NCBI RefSeq assembly: GCF_009907385.1
Contig: NZ_JAAATR010000049.1
Span: forward strand, 1-64,000
Length of the DNA stretch: 64,000 bases
Direction: 5' to 3'
Origin: Atlantibacter hermannii
GTDB taxonomy: Bacteria > Pseudomonadota > Gammaproteobacteria > Enterobacterales > Enterobacteriaceae
Each line of letters starts with the position of its first letter. Position 1 is the stretch's first letter. A model generated the notes under the pieces. The model searched no databases. It was not told the origin of the DNA and saw only the letters and a list, made by a program, of their open reading frames with translations. The position numbers and the translations under genes are program-made. This document shows, in pieces, positions 41,518 through 51,127 of the stretch.

Positions 41518-42930
41518 ATGGTAGATCAAGTCAAAGACGCAGACGTTGCTGAGGCACCGGCTGAGCAGTCGCTACGGCGTAATCTTACAAACCGTCATAT
41601 CCAGCTTATTGCCATCGGCGGCGCCATCGGCACCGGGTTATTTATGGGTTCTGGCAAAACCATCAGCCTCGCAGGGCCGTCGATTATTTTCGTTTATATG
41701 ATCATCGGTTTTATGCTGTTTTTTGTGATGCGCGCGATGGGGGAATTATTACTTTCCAATCTGGAATATAAATCGTTCAGCGATTTCGCTTCGGATCTGC
41801 TCGGGCCGTGGGCCGGTTATTTTACCGGCTGGACCTACTGGTTCTGCTGGGTGGTGACCGGCATGGCAGACGTGGTGGCGATTACCGCCTATGCGCAGTT
41901 CTGGTTCCCTGAGCTTTCCGACTGGGTGTCGTCGCTGGCAGTGGTTCTGCTGTTGCTGGGGCTTAACCTCGCTACCGTGAAGATGTTCGGTGAAATGGAG
42001 TTCTGGTTCGCGATGATCAAAATCGTCGCTATTGTGGCGCTGATTATTGTCGGCGTAGTGATGATTGCCACCCACTTTACTTCTCCAACGGGCGTTGAAG
42101 CCTCGTTAGCGCATCTGTGGAATGACGGCGGCTGGTTCCCGAAAGGCATTAGCGGCTTCTTTGCCGGGTTCCAGATAGCGGTATTTGCGTTCGTGGGTAT
42201 CGAACTGGTGGGCACCACCGCAGCGGAAACCAAAGATCCGGAAAAATCGCTGCCGCGCGCCATCAACTCGATTCCGATTCGTATCATCATGTTCTACGTG
42301 TTTGCGCTGATCGTGATTATGTCGGTCACCCCGTGGAGTTCCGTGGTGCCGGATAAGAGCCCGTTCGTTGAGCTGTTCGTGCTGGTGGGCCTGCCTGCCG
42401 CCGCCAGCGTGATTAACTTTGTGGTGCTGACCTCTGCGGCCTCGTCGGCTAACAGCGGCGTGTTCTCTACCAGCCGTATGCTGTTCGGCCTGGCGCAGGA
42501 AGGCGTGGCGCCAAAAGCGTTCGCTAAACTCTCTAAGCGCGCAGTACCGGCGAAAGGGCTGACTTTCTCCTGTATCTGTCTGCTGGGCGGCGTGGTGATG
42601 CTGTACGTTAACCCGAGCGTGATCGGCGCGTTCACCATGATCACCACGGTGTCAGCGATCCTGTTTATGTTCGTCTGGACCATCATCCTGTGCTCTTACC
42701 TGGTGTACCGCAAACAGCGCCCGCATCTGCACGAGAAATCAATCTACAAAATGCCGCTCGGCAAGCTGATGTGCTGGGTATGCATGGCGTTCTTCGTGTT
42801 TGTGCTGGTGCTGCTGACGCTGGAAGATGATACTCGTCAGGCGCTAATCGTCACGCCGCTGTGGTTCATCGTACTGGGTCTGGGCTGGTTGTTTATCGGC
42901 AAGAAACGTCTGGCGAACTTCCAGAAATAA
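41518..42930 (+). CDS. cycA: D-serine/D-alanine/glycine permease CycA
   Basis: The product is 470 residues from the ATG at 41518, with AGGA seven bases upstream. CycA imports glycine, D-alanine, D-serine and D-cycloserine with protons. Twelve membrane helices are visible, with the APC motif GGAIGTGLFMGSGKTI after TNRHIQLIAI. The leader of almost 290 bp from fklB is long and AT-rich; in E. coli cycA mRNA is a target of the small RNA GcvB, but I could not confirm a site here. Confidence 0.97.
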   Translation: MVDQVKDADVAEAPAEQSLRRNLTNRHIQLIAIGGAIGTGLFMGSGKTISLAGPSIIFVYMIIGFMLFFVMRAMGELLLSNLEYKSFSDFASDLLGPWAGYFTGWTYWFCWVVTGMADVVAITAYAQFWFPELSDWVSSLAVVLLLLGLNLATVKMFGEMEFWFAMIKIVAIVALIIVGVVMIATHFTSPTGVEASLAHLWNDGGWFPKGISGFFAGFQIAVFAFVGIELVGTTAAETKDPEKSLPRAINSIPIRIIMFYVFALIVIMSVTPWSSVVPDKSPFVELFVLVGLPAAASVINFVVLTSAASSANSGVFSTSRMLFGLAQEGVAPKAFAKLSKRAVPAKGLTFSCICLLGGVVMLYVNPSVIGAFTMITTVSAILFMFVWTIILCSYLVYRKQRPHLHEKSIYKMPLGKLMCWVCMAFFVFVLVLLTLEDDTRQALIVTPLWFIVLGLGWLFIGKKRLANFQK

Positions 42931-42931
42931 G

Positions 42932-42959
42932 ACAAAAAAAGGGCCATCAATGATGGCCC
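42932..42959 (-). terminator. Terminator of ytfE
   Basis: GGGCCAT (42941-42947) pairs with ATGGCCC (42953-42959). On the minus strand it is followed by seven T residues (plus-strand 42934-42940). It probably also marks the 3' end of cycA mRNA. Confidence 0.8.
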
Positions 42960-42992
42960 AATAAGGACTTCCGATGGCGCTCGACGGGCGCC

Positions 42993-43658
42993 TTATTTTT
43001 CTCCAGCGAGGGCACGCGGAAAAAGAACGTTGTTTTCCAGGCTGATGTGATTCATCAGATCGTCAATCAGCTCATTAATGCCGTTGTACATCGCTTTCCA
43101 CGTGGTGCAGGCTTCCGGCGGCGGCGTGACGTTATTTGTGGTGTGCTTGATCACTTCCAGCAGTTCGCCCGCCTCATCATGCTCACTCTCCATGACCGTA
43201 ATCGGCCCGGTCGCGTGGCTGCCCATTCCCTGTTTGATCATCGGAAACAGGATCTGCTCTTCTTTCATCATGTGGCTGGACAGCTCTTCATGCAGCATGG
43301 TCAGGTATTTGGTCAGGCCTTTCGGCACGTTAGGCTTATCGGCGTGCACGCGTTCCACTTTGGTGGCCTGGTAAATCAATTCCGGCAGCTGTTCGCGGTG
43401 GCGATCATGGTAACGCACAATAATGTGATCGATGATTTCGACCAGCGGCGCGGTACGCCACTCTTTTTCCAGCGGTTCGTCCGCCAGCGCGGTCAGTTCC
43501 GCTTCGATGGTATCGAGATCCAACTCCTGGCGAGTCGCCGCGCGTAGCAGAGTCTGTTTGCCGCCGCAGCAGAAGTCGAGATTGTATTTACGGAACAGGG
43601 CAGAAGCGCGGGGAATGGTTAAAGCCAGTTCACCTAAAGGTTGGTCACGGAAGGCCAT
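42993..43658 (-). CDS. ytfE: Iron-sulfur cluster repair di-iron protein YtfE (RIC)
   Basis: The product is 221 residues from the ATG at 43658 ([10 protein letters not shown]). YtfE repairs or handles iron and NO after nitrosative and oxidative damage to iron-sulfur clusters. An N-terminal ScdA_N domain has the [10 protein letters not shown] cysteines; a hemerythrin-like helical bundle follows with His/Glu ligands ([40 protein letters not shown]). The NsrR operator at 43685-43707 just upstream controls it. Confidence 0.96.
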   Translation of the reverse strand: MAFRDQPLGELALTIPRASALFRKYNLDFCCGGKQTLLRAATRQELDLDTIEAELTALADEPLEKEWRTAPLVEIIDHIIVRYHDRHREQLPELIYQATKVERVHADKPNVPKGLTKYLTMLHEELSSHMMKEEQILFPMIKQGMGSHATGPITVMESEHDEAGELLEVIKHTTNNVTPPPEACTTWKAMYNGINELIDDLMNHISLENNVLFPRALAGEK

Positions 43659-43684
43659 AGCGTTTACCTCAATCATCAGAATAT

Positions 43685-43707
43685 AAGATGCATTTTAAAT
43701 GCATCTT
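43685..43707. promoter_or_regulatory. NsrR operator upstream of ytfE
   Basis: AAGATGCATTT (43685-43695), one base, AAATGCATCTT (43697-43707): a perfect 11-1-11 inverted repeat of the known NsrR motif, 27 bp before the ytfE start. NsrR bound here would block transcription until NO destroys its cluster. Confidence 0.9.
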
Positions 43708-43738
43708 TTAAGGAAAGCTATAACCCTTTTGAGTCAGC

Positions 43739-43768
43739 AAAAAAAAACCGACGCGGTTTGCGCCGGTT
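43739..43768 (-). terminator. Terminator of ytfF
   Basis: On the minus strand AACCGGCG and CGTCGGTT (plus-strand 43761-43768 and 43746-43753) pair with one G-U, followed by a long T-run (plus-strand A at 43739-43747). It isolates ytfE from ytfF. Confidence 0.75.
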
Positions 43769-43773
43769 TGCGA

Positions 43774-44748
43774 TCACGATCCCGGTGTGACGGGCATGAC
43801 GGCGGGTTGTGTTTTTTGCGGCCTGGCGCGTACTGCCAGCACCACGCCAGCCACCAGCAGCAGAATGCCCAGCGCGGTAATCAGCGGCGGCGGGCTCTGG
43901 CGCATCAGGAAGGTATAAAGCAGGCCGGCGAGCGTCTCAAATACGATTAACGGCCCGAGGATCACCGTCGGCAACCGCTGGCTGGCTTCGTTCCAGCACA
44001 GTGCGCCCACCCAGGAGCACAGCACCGCAATGGCGATCATCAGCGTAATAAACACTGCCGGACGCGGGCCGAAGGGCAGGGCGAAAGAGACCTGCTGGTG
44101 AGAAAGCCACAGGCACACCGCGACATAGCCAATCAGCGACATCGGCAACGTCACCAGACCCTGGGCGGTGGCCCACATCATTGGCGGTTTATCGGGGTTT
44201 TCCCGCAGCCAGCGGGCATTGCGCAAGGCATACCAGGCCCAGCACACCACCGATACCAGCGCCAGCGCGATCCCGCTGCCGTACCGCCAGAGATCGAAAT
44301 CCACCACGCCGCCACGCAGTTCGGCATAATTCACCAGCACCAGGCCGATGGCGATAAACAATAAGGAAGGCGCAAGCTGCCGCCACGGGATTTTTCCGTC
44401 GCGCTGGCTGTACAGCAGATTGGCGAATACCGGGATCACCACCGGGAGCGTACCGATAATCATGGTGGATACCGGCGCGCCGGTACGCTGGATGGCGCTG
44501 GCAAGGCAGACGTAATAAATCAGGTTGCCGACAGCGGAGAGAAACAGCGCGGTCCACCAGTCGCGGGAGGAAAGCTGCATCAGGCGGCGGCGGCCCAGCC
44601 AGGCGACAGGGATGGCAATCAAACCGAGCGCCAGATAGCGGCCCGTCGATTGCAACGCCGCCGGGTATTCCGGCACGATCAGCGGCCCCACGAAAATCAG
44701 CCCCCACATCAGCCCTGCGGCGAGGGCGAACAACACTCCAGCAAACAT
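43774..44748 (-). CDS. ytfF: DMT-family inner-membrane transporter YtfF
   Basis: The product is 324 residues with about ten membrane helices in two EamA repeats (GLMWGLIFVGPLIVPEYPAA; SAIQRTGAPVSTMIIGTLPV; WVGALCWNEASQRLPTVILG). It matches YtfF of E. coli, whose substrate is uncertain. It lies downstream of an AraC-type regulator on the same strand with a 76-bp gap, so the regulator may control it. Confidence 0.9.
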   Translation of the reverse strand: MFAGVLFALAAGLMWGLIFVGPLIVPEYPAALQSTGRYLALGLIAIPVAWLGRRRLMQLSSRDWWTALFLSAVGNLIYYVCLASAIQRTGAPVSTMIIGTLPVVIPVFANLLYSQRDGKIPWRQLAPSLLFIAIGLVLVNYAELRGGVVDFDLWRYGSGIALALVSVVCWAWYALRNARWLRENPDKPPMMWATAQGLVTLPMSLIGYVAVCLWLSHQQVSFALPFGPRPAVFITLMIAIAVLCSWVGALCWNEASQRLPTVILGPLIVFETLAGLLYTFLMRQSPPPLITALGILLLVAGVVLAVRARPQKTQPAVMPVTPGS

Positions 44749-44824
44749 GACACATTCCCGTTAAAACAGTGTAACGCCCAGTGTGCGCAGCAACGCCTGA
44801 GAATTATTGTATGAGATTGCGCTT

Positions 44825-45652
44825 TTAGTCTCTGATGACCTGCTTCTGATAGCGCACCGGCGTGATGCCGTAGCGGCGGGTAAACGCGCGCGTCAGGTGA
44901 GATTGATCGCTGAGGCCGGTCGCGATGGCGACTTCGGCTGCGGGCATGCCGTTGGTTAAAAATTGCTTGGCACGCCATAGCCGCACCGCCATCAGCATCT
45001 GATGGGGCGTAACGTGAAAATGCGCTTTGAACTGACGCAGAAAGTGATACGGACTGAGCGCCGCCTCCTGCGCCAGTTCCTCCAGACCCACCGCATGCAT
45101 GTAGTTTTCATACACATACTCGCGCACCCGGTCAAAACGGGTTTGCCGGGTGGGGATGTGCCTGCCGCCATGGCGGGCGTAAGGGCGGAAGGCGTCGATA
45201 AGATCCAGCACCAGGCCCTGTTGCGCCAGCGGATCGGGCTGGTGCCACAGGTCGTAAATGATCCGCCCGGTCGCCTGGGCGCGTAGCGGGTCGTGGCGCT
45301 CGACGTCAGTAAACCACCATTGTTTGACGCCGGTCATTTGCTCCAGCAGCGCTGGTTCGAGATAGATCATCCGGTAGCGCCACCCGCCCTGGGTCTCCGC
45401 TTCGCCGGTGTGCAGTTCGTCCGGGTTCATGGTAACCAGGGAATTTACTGCCGCTACGTGATCGGCACCGCGATAGCGAAAGCGTTCGGCGCCCCATTCG
45501 ATGGTGCCAATGCCAAAGGCTTCGTGAGTGTGGGGTTCAAAGGCAAAGTGGGCGATATGGGCGTGATAAAGCTCAACGCCCGGAATGGCCGCTAAGTGCC
45601 GAAACCGGGCGCGATCTTGTTCATCGGTAAACTGTTCTGGTACGCCTTGCAC
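44825..45652 (-). CDS. AraC-family transcriptional regulator
   Basis: The product is 275 residues from a GTG start (45652) with GGGGGTGA upstream. An N-terminal cupin-like sensor domain (about 15-140; FEPHTHEAFGIGTIEWG) precedes two AraC helix-turn-helix motifs (LEELAQEAALSPYHFLRQFK; VAIATGLSDQSHLTRAFTRR). Not present at this site in E. coli. Likely target: the adjacent ytfF transporter; effector unknown. Confidence 0.85.
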   Translation of the reverse strand: MQGVPEQFTDEQDRARFRHLAAIPGVELYHAHIAHFAFEPHTHEAFGIGTIEWGAERFRYRGADHVAAVNSLVTMNPDELHTGEAETQGGWRYRMIYLEPALLEQMTGVKQWWFTDVERHDPLRAQATGRIIYDLWHQPDPLAQQGLVLDLIDAFRPYARHGGRHIPTRQTRFDRVREYVYENYMHAVGLEELAQEAALSPYHFLRQFKAHFHVTPHQMLMAVRLWRAKQFLTNGMPAAEVAIATGLSDQSHLTRAFTRRYGITPVRYQKQVIRD

Positions 45653-45733
45653 AACTCACCCCCTTAGACTGCTTCTTGTTCATTATAGGGATGAGCTGTG
45701 GTATGGCTACGAAAATTAACCACTAATTAACAA

Positions 45734-46582
45734 TTACAGGACGGCCTTCAGGCTGTCATCGATAGTCGTTGTTGGGCGGCCAATCAGGCGGCTTAGCTGA
45801 TGGCCGTCGTCATACAGCCCGCCTTTGGATGCGCCAACGTCGGAGTCCGCCAGCAGTCTGGCGAAGCCTTCCGGCAGGCCTGCCCCCTGCAATGCGGCGG
45901 CGAAATCCGCTTCGCTGAGGTTGTTATACACCACGGTTTTTCCGGTTATCGCGGAGATTTTTTCCGTCAGCTCTGCCAGCGTCCAGGCGCTATCGCCCGC
46001 CAGCTCGTACACTTTACCGGCCTGATTATCGAGGCTCAGCACTTTCGCGGCGGCCTCAGCATAATCTTCACGGGTGGCGGAGGCGATTTTGCCCTCGCCC
46101 GCGCTGCCGATAAACGCGCCGTGCTCCAGCGCCGCCGGTACGCTCGCCAGATAGTTTTCGCTATACCAGCCGTTACGCAGCAATACATAAGGCACGCCGG
46201 ATTGCGCCAGAGCGTTTTCGGTTGCCACATGTTCAACGTGCAGCGCCAGCGGCGAGCTATCGGCACGCAGCAGGCTGGTATAGGCGATCAGCTGTACCCC
46301 AGCCGATTTCGCTGCATCGATAATGTTGCGATGCTGCACGGCGCGTTGGCCCACTTCGCTGGACGAAATCAGCAGCAGTTTTTCCACGCCCTGTAGCGCC
46401 GAAGCCAGTGCCGCCGGGTTGCCATAATCGGCCTCGCGAACCTGAACGCCTTTATCCGCCAGCGCCTGCGCTTTGGCGGGATTACGCACGATCGCCACGA
46501 GATCCTGCGCGTTATGGGTTGCCAGCAATTTTTCGATGACCAGTCGGCCCAGATGGCCGGTTGCGCCAGTGACTGCAATCAT
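45734..46582 (-). CDS. qorB: NAD(P)H:quinone oxidoreductase QorB (YtfG)
   Basis: The product is 282 residues from the ATG at 46582 (MIAVTGATGH). QorB is an NmrA-like short-chain enzyme that reduces quinones with NADPH. The Rossmann motif GATGHLG is at the N-terminus. It is divergent from ytfH, the usual partner, over an 84-bp region with a likely operator. Confidence 0.93.
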   Translation of the reverse strand: MIAVTGATGHLGRLVIEKLLATHNAQDLVAIVRNPAKAQALADKGVQVREADYGNPAALASALQGVEKLLLISSSEVGQRAVQHRNIIDAAKSAGVQLIAYTSLLRADSSPLALHVEHVATENALAQSGVPYVLLRNGWYSENYLASVPAALEHGAFIGSAGEGKIASATREDYAEAAAKVLSLDNQAGKVYELAGDSAWTLAELTEKISAITGKTVVYNNLSEADFAAALQGAGLPEGFARLLADSDVGASKGGLYDDGHQLSRLIGRPTTTIDDSLKAVL

Positions 46583-46631
46583 GATGTGACTCCTTCGAAT
46601 TTGGTGGGTGTTGTGGCACACTATCACCCTA

Positions 46632-46648
46632 ACTAACTTTTAGTAAGT
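46632..46648. promoter_or_regulatory. Probable operator between qorB and ytfH
   Basis: ACTAACT-TTT-AGTAAGT is an inverted repeat with one mismatch, followed by GTACGTAC and another GTAAGT. HxlR-family regulators often bind such sites between themselves and a divergent oxidoreductase. Confidence 0.45.
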
Positions 46649-46666
46649 ACGTACAAAAAGGTAAGT

Positions 46667-47065
46667 ATGAAAATGACATCAGCCAACACCCTGACGCAGC
46701 AACTGCGCGACGGAAATTTATTTGCCGAGCAATGCCCGTCCCGGGACGTGTTAAAGCACGTCACCAGCCGCTGGGGCGTACTGATCCTGGTGGCGCTGCG
46801 CGACGGTACTCATCGCTTTAGCGATTTACGACGCAAAATGGGCGGGGTGAGTGAAAAGATGCTGGCGCAGACCCTGCAATGGCTGGAACAGGATGGCTTT
46901 GTGAACCGGGTTTCATACCCGGTGGTGCCGCCGCACGTGGAGTACAGCCTGACGCCGCTGGGCGAGCAGGTCAGCGAGAAAGTCGCGGCGCTGGCGGACT
47001 GGATTGAAATGAATTTGCCGCAGGTGATGGCGTCCCGCCATGAACGGGACGCCAGCGCGGCTTAA
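46667..47065 (+). CDS. ytfH: HxlR-family regulator YtfH (QorR)
   Basis: The product is 132 residues with a winged-helix HxlR domain ([51 protein letters not shown]). Cys near residue 23 is the usual candidate redox sensor in this family. It probably controls the divergent qorB. Its stop overlaps that of cpdB on the other strand. Confidence 0.9.
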   Translation: MKMTSANTLTQQLRDGNLFAEQCPSRDVLKHVTSRWGVLILVALRDGTHRFSDLRRKMGGVSEKMLAQTLQWLEQDGFVNRVSYPVVPPHVEYSLTPLGEQVSEKVAALADWIEMNLPQVMASRHERDASAA

Positions 47066-49008
47066 CGGGCGTTCAAATCGAGCTGATACAGCGCAAAGCC
47101 GATCTCATCAGTGCCGACGTTTTTCATCGGGTACTGTGCTTTTTGCTGGATAAACGCGGCGGCTTTTGCCCCCGGCGAGGTTTCGAAGCGGATATCCAGC
47201 GGCTTATCGCTGTGGATCGGTGCCAGACGCCAGTTGTTATCCGCCGCCGGATGGATCTCCCCGGCCTGTTTGGTTTGCGCGCCAATCCAGGCGGCCAGCA
47301 CTGAGCGGTTCTCATCCGGCGAGGCGAAGGCGATATGATCGTCGCCAGTGCCGGCAAACTTGCCGCCGTATGCGCGGTAGTTGTTGGTCGCTACCAGGAA
47401 AGTCGCGTTCGGGTCGATGGGTTTACCGTTGAACGTCAGCTGCTTAATTCGCTCAGCCTGAGGATTCACTATCTGGCATTCGCCGTCGTACTTCGCGGGC
47501 TGGGTGACGTCAATCTGGTAATTCACCCCGTCGATCACATCGAAGTTATAGGTGCGGAAACCGTCCCAGTTAATCAGGCTCTGGGGCTGGCTGTTATTCA
47601 CATCAATCTGGTTAAACTGCCCGGCGGAGCATTCCAGCCACTCTTTGACCTCTTTGCCGCTGGCTTTCACTACCACCAGCGTGTTCGGGTAGAGATACAG
47701 ATCGGCGGCGTTACGGAAAGTTAACTGGCCTTTTTCCACCTCCACATAGCTTGCCGGATCGTTTTTACGCCCGCCCACTTTAAACGGCGCGGCGGCGGAC
47801 AGGACCGGCAGCGAGGCCAGATCCGGATCGCCCTGGATAAAGTGCTCTACATAAGCGCGTTGGGCGTTATTCACCACCTGAACGGTGGGATCGTCCTGCA
47901 CCAGCGCCAGGTAGCTGTAAAGACTATCGGCGGATTTGCCGATTGGCTGGCTGACGAAATCACGCGTGGCGTCGTGCGAGGGCTTCAGCACCTTCACCAG
48001 ATCGGCGTCTTCCGCCGCCAGGGATTTTTTCGCGGCGGCGTCGTAAATGGGCCGCGCCAGGGCTTTCGCCTCGTTAACCTGCCACTTTCCGGCATCGTTA
48101 TTCAGCACCATATCCACCACGCCCAGGTGATCGCCCCACATGCCCGGCATGACCGCAGGCACGCCGTTCAGCGTCCCTTTCTCAATATCCGCGCCTTTGA
48201 TGGCGGCAAAATCTTTGCCAGGGAACACCGCATGGGCGTGTCCAAACAGAATGGCATCCACGCCGGGCACTTCGCTTAAGTAATACACCGAGTTCTCCGC
48301 CAGCGCTTTGTACGGCTCGGCAGACAACCCGGAATGCGCTACCACGACCACCAGATCGGCGCCTTTGGCGCGCATTTCCGGAATGTAGCGACGGGCGGTT
48401 TCGGTAATATCGGTGACGGTAACATTGCCGCTCAGGTTGGCTTTATCCCATGTCATGATTTGCGGCGGCACAAAACCGATATAGCCGATGTTCAGGGTAT
48501 GGGTTTTGCCCTCGCGATCTTTCACCTCGGTGGGTTGGATCAGATATGGCGTAAACAGCGGCTTATTGGTTTTAGCGTCGATAACGTTGGCGTTAACGTA
48601 CGGATAGTTCGCCCCGGCCAGCGCGTTATGCAGGTAATCGAGGCCGTAGTTGAATTCGTGGTTGCCGAGGTTGCCCACGGCGTAATTCAGGGTGTTCATC
48701 GCCGCGAAAACCGGATGCACCTCGCCGTCTTTTAAGCCTTTAGCCGCCATGTAATCGCCCAGCGGGCTGCCCTGAATCAGATCGCCGTTATCCACCAGCA
48801 CGCTGTTGGCGGCTTCGCTACGGGCGGCGTTAATCAGCGATGCAGTGCGCACCAGTCCGAATTTTTCAGTCGGGGCGTCTTTGTAATAATCGAAATCCAT
48901 CATGTTGCTATGCAAATCAGTGGTTTCGAGAATGCGTAAATCGACCGTTGCCGCATAGACGTTGGCCGTCACAAGCGTCGCCAGGAGCGTTGCGCTAAAC
49001 TTAATCAT
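47062..49008 (-). CDS. cpdB: Periplasmic 2',3'-cyclic-nucleotide 2'-phosphodiesterase/3'-nucleotidase CpdB
   Basis: The product is 648 residues from the ATG at 49008 (an adjacent ATG at 49011 would add one Met). A signal peptide ends near NVYA. The metallophosphatase domain (about 20-330; [42 protein letters not shown]) and C-terminal 5'-nucleotidase domain ([11 protein letters not shown]) are complete. It lets cells use extracellular nucleotides. The 210 bp before it hold no gene. Confidence 0.96.
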   Translation of the reverse strand: MIKFSATLLATLVTANVYAATVDLRILETTDLHSNMMDFDYYKDAPTEKFGLVRTASLINAARSEAANSVLVDNGDLIQGSPLGDYMAAKGLKDGEVHPVFAAMNTLNYAVGNLGNHEFNYGLDYLHNALAGANYPYVNANVIDAKTNKPLFTPYLIQPTEVKDREGKTHTLNIGYIGFVPPQIMTWDKANLSGNVTVTDITETARRYIPEMRAKGADLVVVVAHSGLSAEPYKALAENSVYYLSEVPGVDAILFGHAHAVFPGKDFAAIKGADIEKGTLNGVPAVMPGMWGDHLGVVDMVLNNDAGKWQVNEAKALARPIYDAAAKKSLAAEDADLVKVLKPSHDATRDFVSQPIGKSADSLYSYLALVQDDPTVQVVNNAQRAYVEHFIQGDPDLASLPVLSAAAPFKVGGRKNDPASYVEVEKGQLTFRNAADLYLYPNTLVVVKASGKEVKEWLECSAGQFNQIDVNNSQPQSLINWDGFRTYNFDVIDGVNYQIDVTQPAKYDGECQIVNPQAERIKQLTFNGKPIDPNATFLVATNNYRAYGGKFAGTGDDHIAFASPDENRSVLAAWIGAQTKQAGEIHPAADNNWRLAPIHSDKPLDIRFETSPGAKAAAFIQQKAQYPMKNVGTDEIGFALYQLDLNAR

Positions 49009-49222
49009 CATCAAGGTCCCTTTTAAGATCTCTGTTGCAAAAAGATATGTATGTATAGGCTGTTGCTTACAGAAATGTGAATCCTGCCATAGATTGATGT
49101 AAGGAAATCCAGGCTCTATCACAGATGGCGGAATCAGGCGCAATGCTATATAAAAAGTCATTAGCTAAAACAAAGGGTTAATCAGCGGCAGAAAATGCCT
49201 GTCGCTCACGAAGAGGTGGAAG

Positions 49223-49963
49223 ATGTTAGAACAGGTATGCCAGGTGGCGCGTGAGGCGGGAAACGCCATTATGCAGGTCTATCAGGGCGAGAAGCCGATT
49301 GTCGCAACCCATAAACTTGACGATTCGCCGGTCACGGCGGCGGACATCGCCGCCCATAAAATCATTGTCGAAGGGCTGAGCAGGCTCACCCCGGATATTC
49401 CGGTGCTGTCTGAAGAAGATCCGCCCGCCTGGGAAATCCGTCAGCACTGGCAGCGTTACTGGCTGGTGGATCCGCTGGACGGCACGAAAGAATTTCTGAA
49501 GCGCAACGGCGAGTTTACCGTCAATATCGCGCTGATTGAAAACGGGAAGCCGGTACTGGGTGTGGTATACGCGCCGGTAATGAAGGTGATGTACAGCGCC
49601 GCCGAAGGCAAGGCGTGGAAAGAGGAGTGCGATATCCGTAACCAAATCCACGTGCGCGATGCCCGTCCGCCGCTGGTGGTGATCAGCCGTTCGCACACCG
49701 ATGAAGAGTTAAAAGAGTATTTGCAGCAGTTGGGCGAGCATCAAACCACGTCTATCGGTTCATCGCTCAAATTCTGCCTTGTGGCGGAAGGGCAGGCGCA
49801 GCTTTACCCGCGTTTCGGGCCGACCTGCATCTGGGACACCGCCGCAGGGCACGCGGTGGCGGTGGCTGCCGGGGCACATGTTCACGACTGGAAGGGCGTC
49901 ACGCTGGATTACACCCCGCGCGAGTCGTTCCTGAACCCCGGCTTCCGGGTTTCTATTTACTAA
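49223..49963 (+). CDS. cysQ: 3'(2'),5'-bisphosphate nucleotidase CysQ
   Basis: The product is 246 residues. CysQ hydrolyses adenosine 3',5'-bisphosphate and so helps sulfate assimilation. Inositol-monophosphatase motifs are present: [20 protein letters not shown] (metal-binding Asp residues) and [11 protein letters not shown]. Its 3' end overlaps that of ytfJ by 11 bp on the opposite strand. The E. coli gene ytfI between cysQ and ytfJ is absent. Confidence 0.96.
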   Translation: MLEQVCQVAREAGNAIMQVYQGEKPIVATHKLDDSPVTAADIAAHKIIVEGLSRLTPDIPVLSEEDPPAWEIRQHWQRYWLVDPLDGTKEFLKRNGEFTVNIALIENGKPVLGVVYAPVMKVMYSAAEGKAWKEECDIRNQIHVRDARPPLVVISRSHTDEELKEYLQQLGEHQTTSIGSSLKFCLVAEGQAQLYPRFGPTCIWDTAAGHAVAVAAGAHVHDWKGVTLDYTPRESFLNPGFRVSIY

Positions 49964-50510
49964 GCAACTGTTGCAGCAGGCTCATGACCTGCTGCACTTC
50001 CTGCTGGGTCAGCCCGCCGTCTTTGGCGAATTGCACTCGTCCCTGTTTATCCAGCACGACCACCGCCGAGCTTTCCGGCTCCAGCGCCCAGGATTTAGCC
50101 ACCACGCCATTACTGTCCACGATAAACTGCGACCACGGATAGAGCTTTTTATTATCCTCCAGGCTGCTGCGCACAAACATCGCGCTGCCCGGGATCGCAT
50201 CATCCGTATTTACGATGGTGGTGGTTTGATAGGTATCGTGGGGCAGTTTGGCGTTTTTGATGGCTTCAATCAGCCCGGCGTTCTTTTCTTTGGCGGAGGT
50301 GCGTCCGGCAATATGCTGCACCACTCGCACTTTTCCACTTAACTGCGCGCTGTTCCAGTTTTTGTAGCTAAACTTATCGTTAGTAAGAATCAATTCGCCC
50401 CGGTCAGACACGCCGACCGGCGGGACGCGTTGATTATCCTGGAAATTGTGAGCCGATGCCATGAAAGGCAGCAGCAATAGTGCGAGCGTCGCGGCTTTGC
50501 GAAGGGTCAT
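49953..50510 (-). CDS. ytfJ: YtfJ, periplasmic thioredoxin-like protein
   Basis: The product is 185 residues. A signal peptide ends before HNFQD (PFMASA). The mature part is a thioredoxin-like YtfJ domain ([20 protein letters not shown] ... [15 protein letters not shown]) without a CXXC pair, so it is not a thiol oxidoreductase by itself. The function is unknown. It is divergent from ytfK. Confidence 0.92.
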   Translation of the reverse strand: MTLRKAATLALLLLPFMASAHNFQDNQRVPPVGVSDRGELILTNDKFSYKNWNSAQLSGKVRVVQHIAGRTSAKEKNAGLIEAIKNAKLPHDTYQTTTIVNTDDAIPGSAMFVRSSLEDNKKLYPWSQFIVDSNGVVAKSWALEPESSAVVVLDKQGRVQFAKDGGLTQQEVQQVMSLLQQLLSK

Positions 50511-50698
50511 TGTACGGATCCTTATTGTTGTTCTCAGCAGGTGATCGGACCACCGGGTCCTGACGTTTTAAGCATATGTGCTAAATACTTTCTTTACCCG
50601 CAACCTTGATGCCACTTTGCGGGCGGACGCACATATCCTGAAGAAAATCGCGCTTTATACTGGCTTTTATGAGCTATTGAAAAGAAAACTCTCAAAAA

Positions 50699-50760
50699 CT
50701 GTAATAAAACGGTAAATAAACTTAACCACACTGTGTCACCTGACCAATCTGGTCTATAGT
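50699..50760 (+). promoter_or_regulatory. Possible Pho boxes and promoter of ytfK
   Basis: CTGTAATAAAACGGTAAAT (50699-50717) resembles a PhoB box with 11-bp repeats, and a second CTGT starts at 50731. A -10-like TATAGT lies at 50755-50760. The E. coli ytfK gene is in the phosphate regulon. The rest of the 335-bp ytfJ-ytfK gap is AT-rich and holds no gene. Confidence 0.4.
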
Positions 50761-50845
50761 CAACTGGCAACAAAATTTGCGCCTTATTCATGACGGGCCG
50801 ATTGTGGCACCGCCGGGGCGTAACACTAAGCAGGAGTAGAAAAAA

Positions 50846-51052
50846 GTGAAAATATTCCAACGTTATAACCCCCTTCAGGTGGCTAAATACGTGAAGATCC
50901 TGTTCCGTGGACGGTTATATATCAAGGACGTAGGCGCTTTCGAGTTTGATAAGGGCAAGATCCTTATCCCGAAAGTAAAGGACAAACAGCACCTTTCGGT
51001 GATGTCCGAAGTCAACCGTCAGGTTTTGCGTCTCCAGACCGAGATGGCTTAA
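50846..51052 (+). CDS. ytfK: YtfK, stringent-response modulator
   Basis: The product is 68 residues from a GTG start with AGGAG nine bases upstream. The protein is basic at the N-terminus ([20 protein letters not shown]). In E. coli YtfK binds SpoT and shifts it toward (p)ppGpp synthesis in phosphate or lipid starvation (recalled knowledge). It is full length. Confidence 0.93.
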   Translation: MKIFQRYNPLQVAKYVKILFRGRLYIKDVGAFEFDKGKILIPKVKDKQHLSVMSEVNRQVLRLQTEMA

Positions 51053-51093
51053 CCCTTTAAGTCGTACGTGAGTATTACCTGTGCAGTTATCAA

Positions 51094-51114
51094 AACGGCC
51101 CCGATGGGGCCGTT
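51094..51114. terminator. Shared terminator between ytfK and ytfL
   Basis: AACGGCCCC (51094-51102) pairs with GGGGCCGTT (51106-51114). On the minus strand it ends in TTTT, suiting ytfL; on the plus strand the T-run is weak. Confidence 0.7.
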
Positions 51115-51127
51115 AGTGTTTCTGGGA

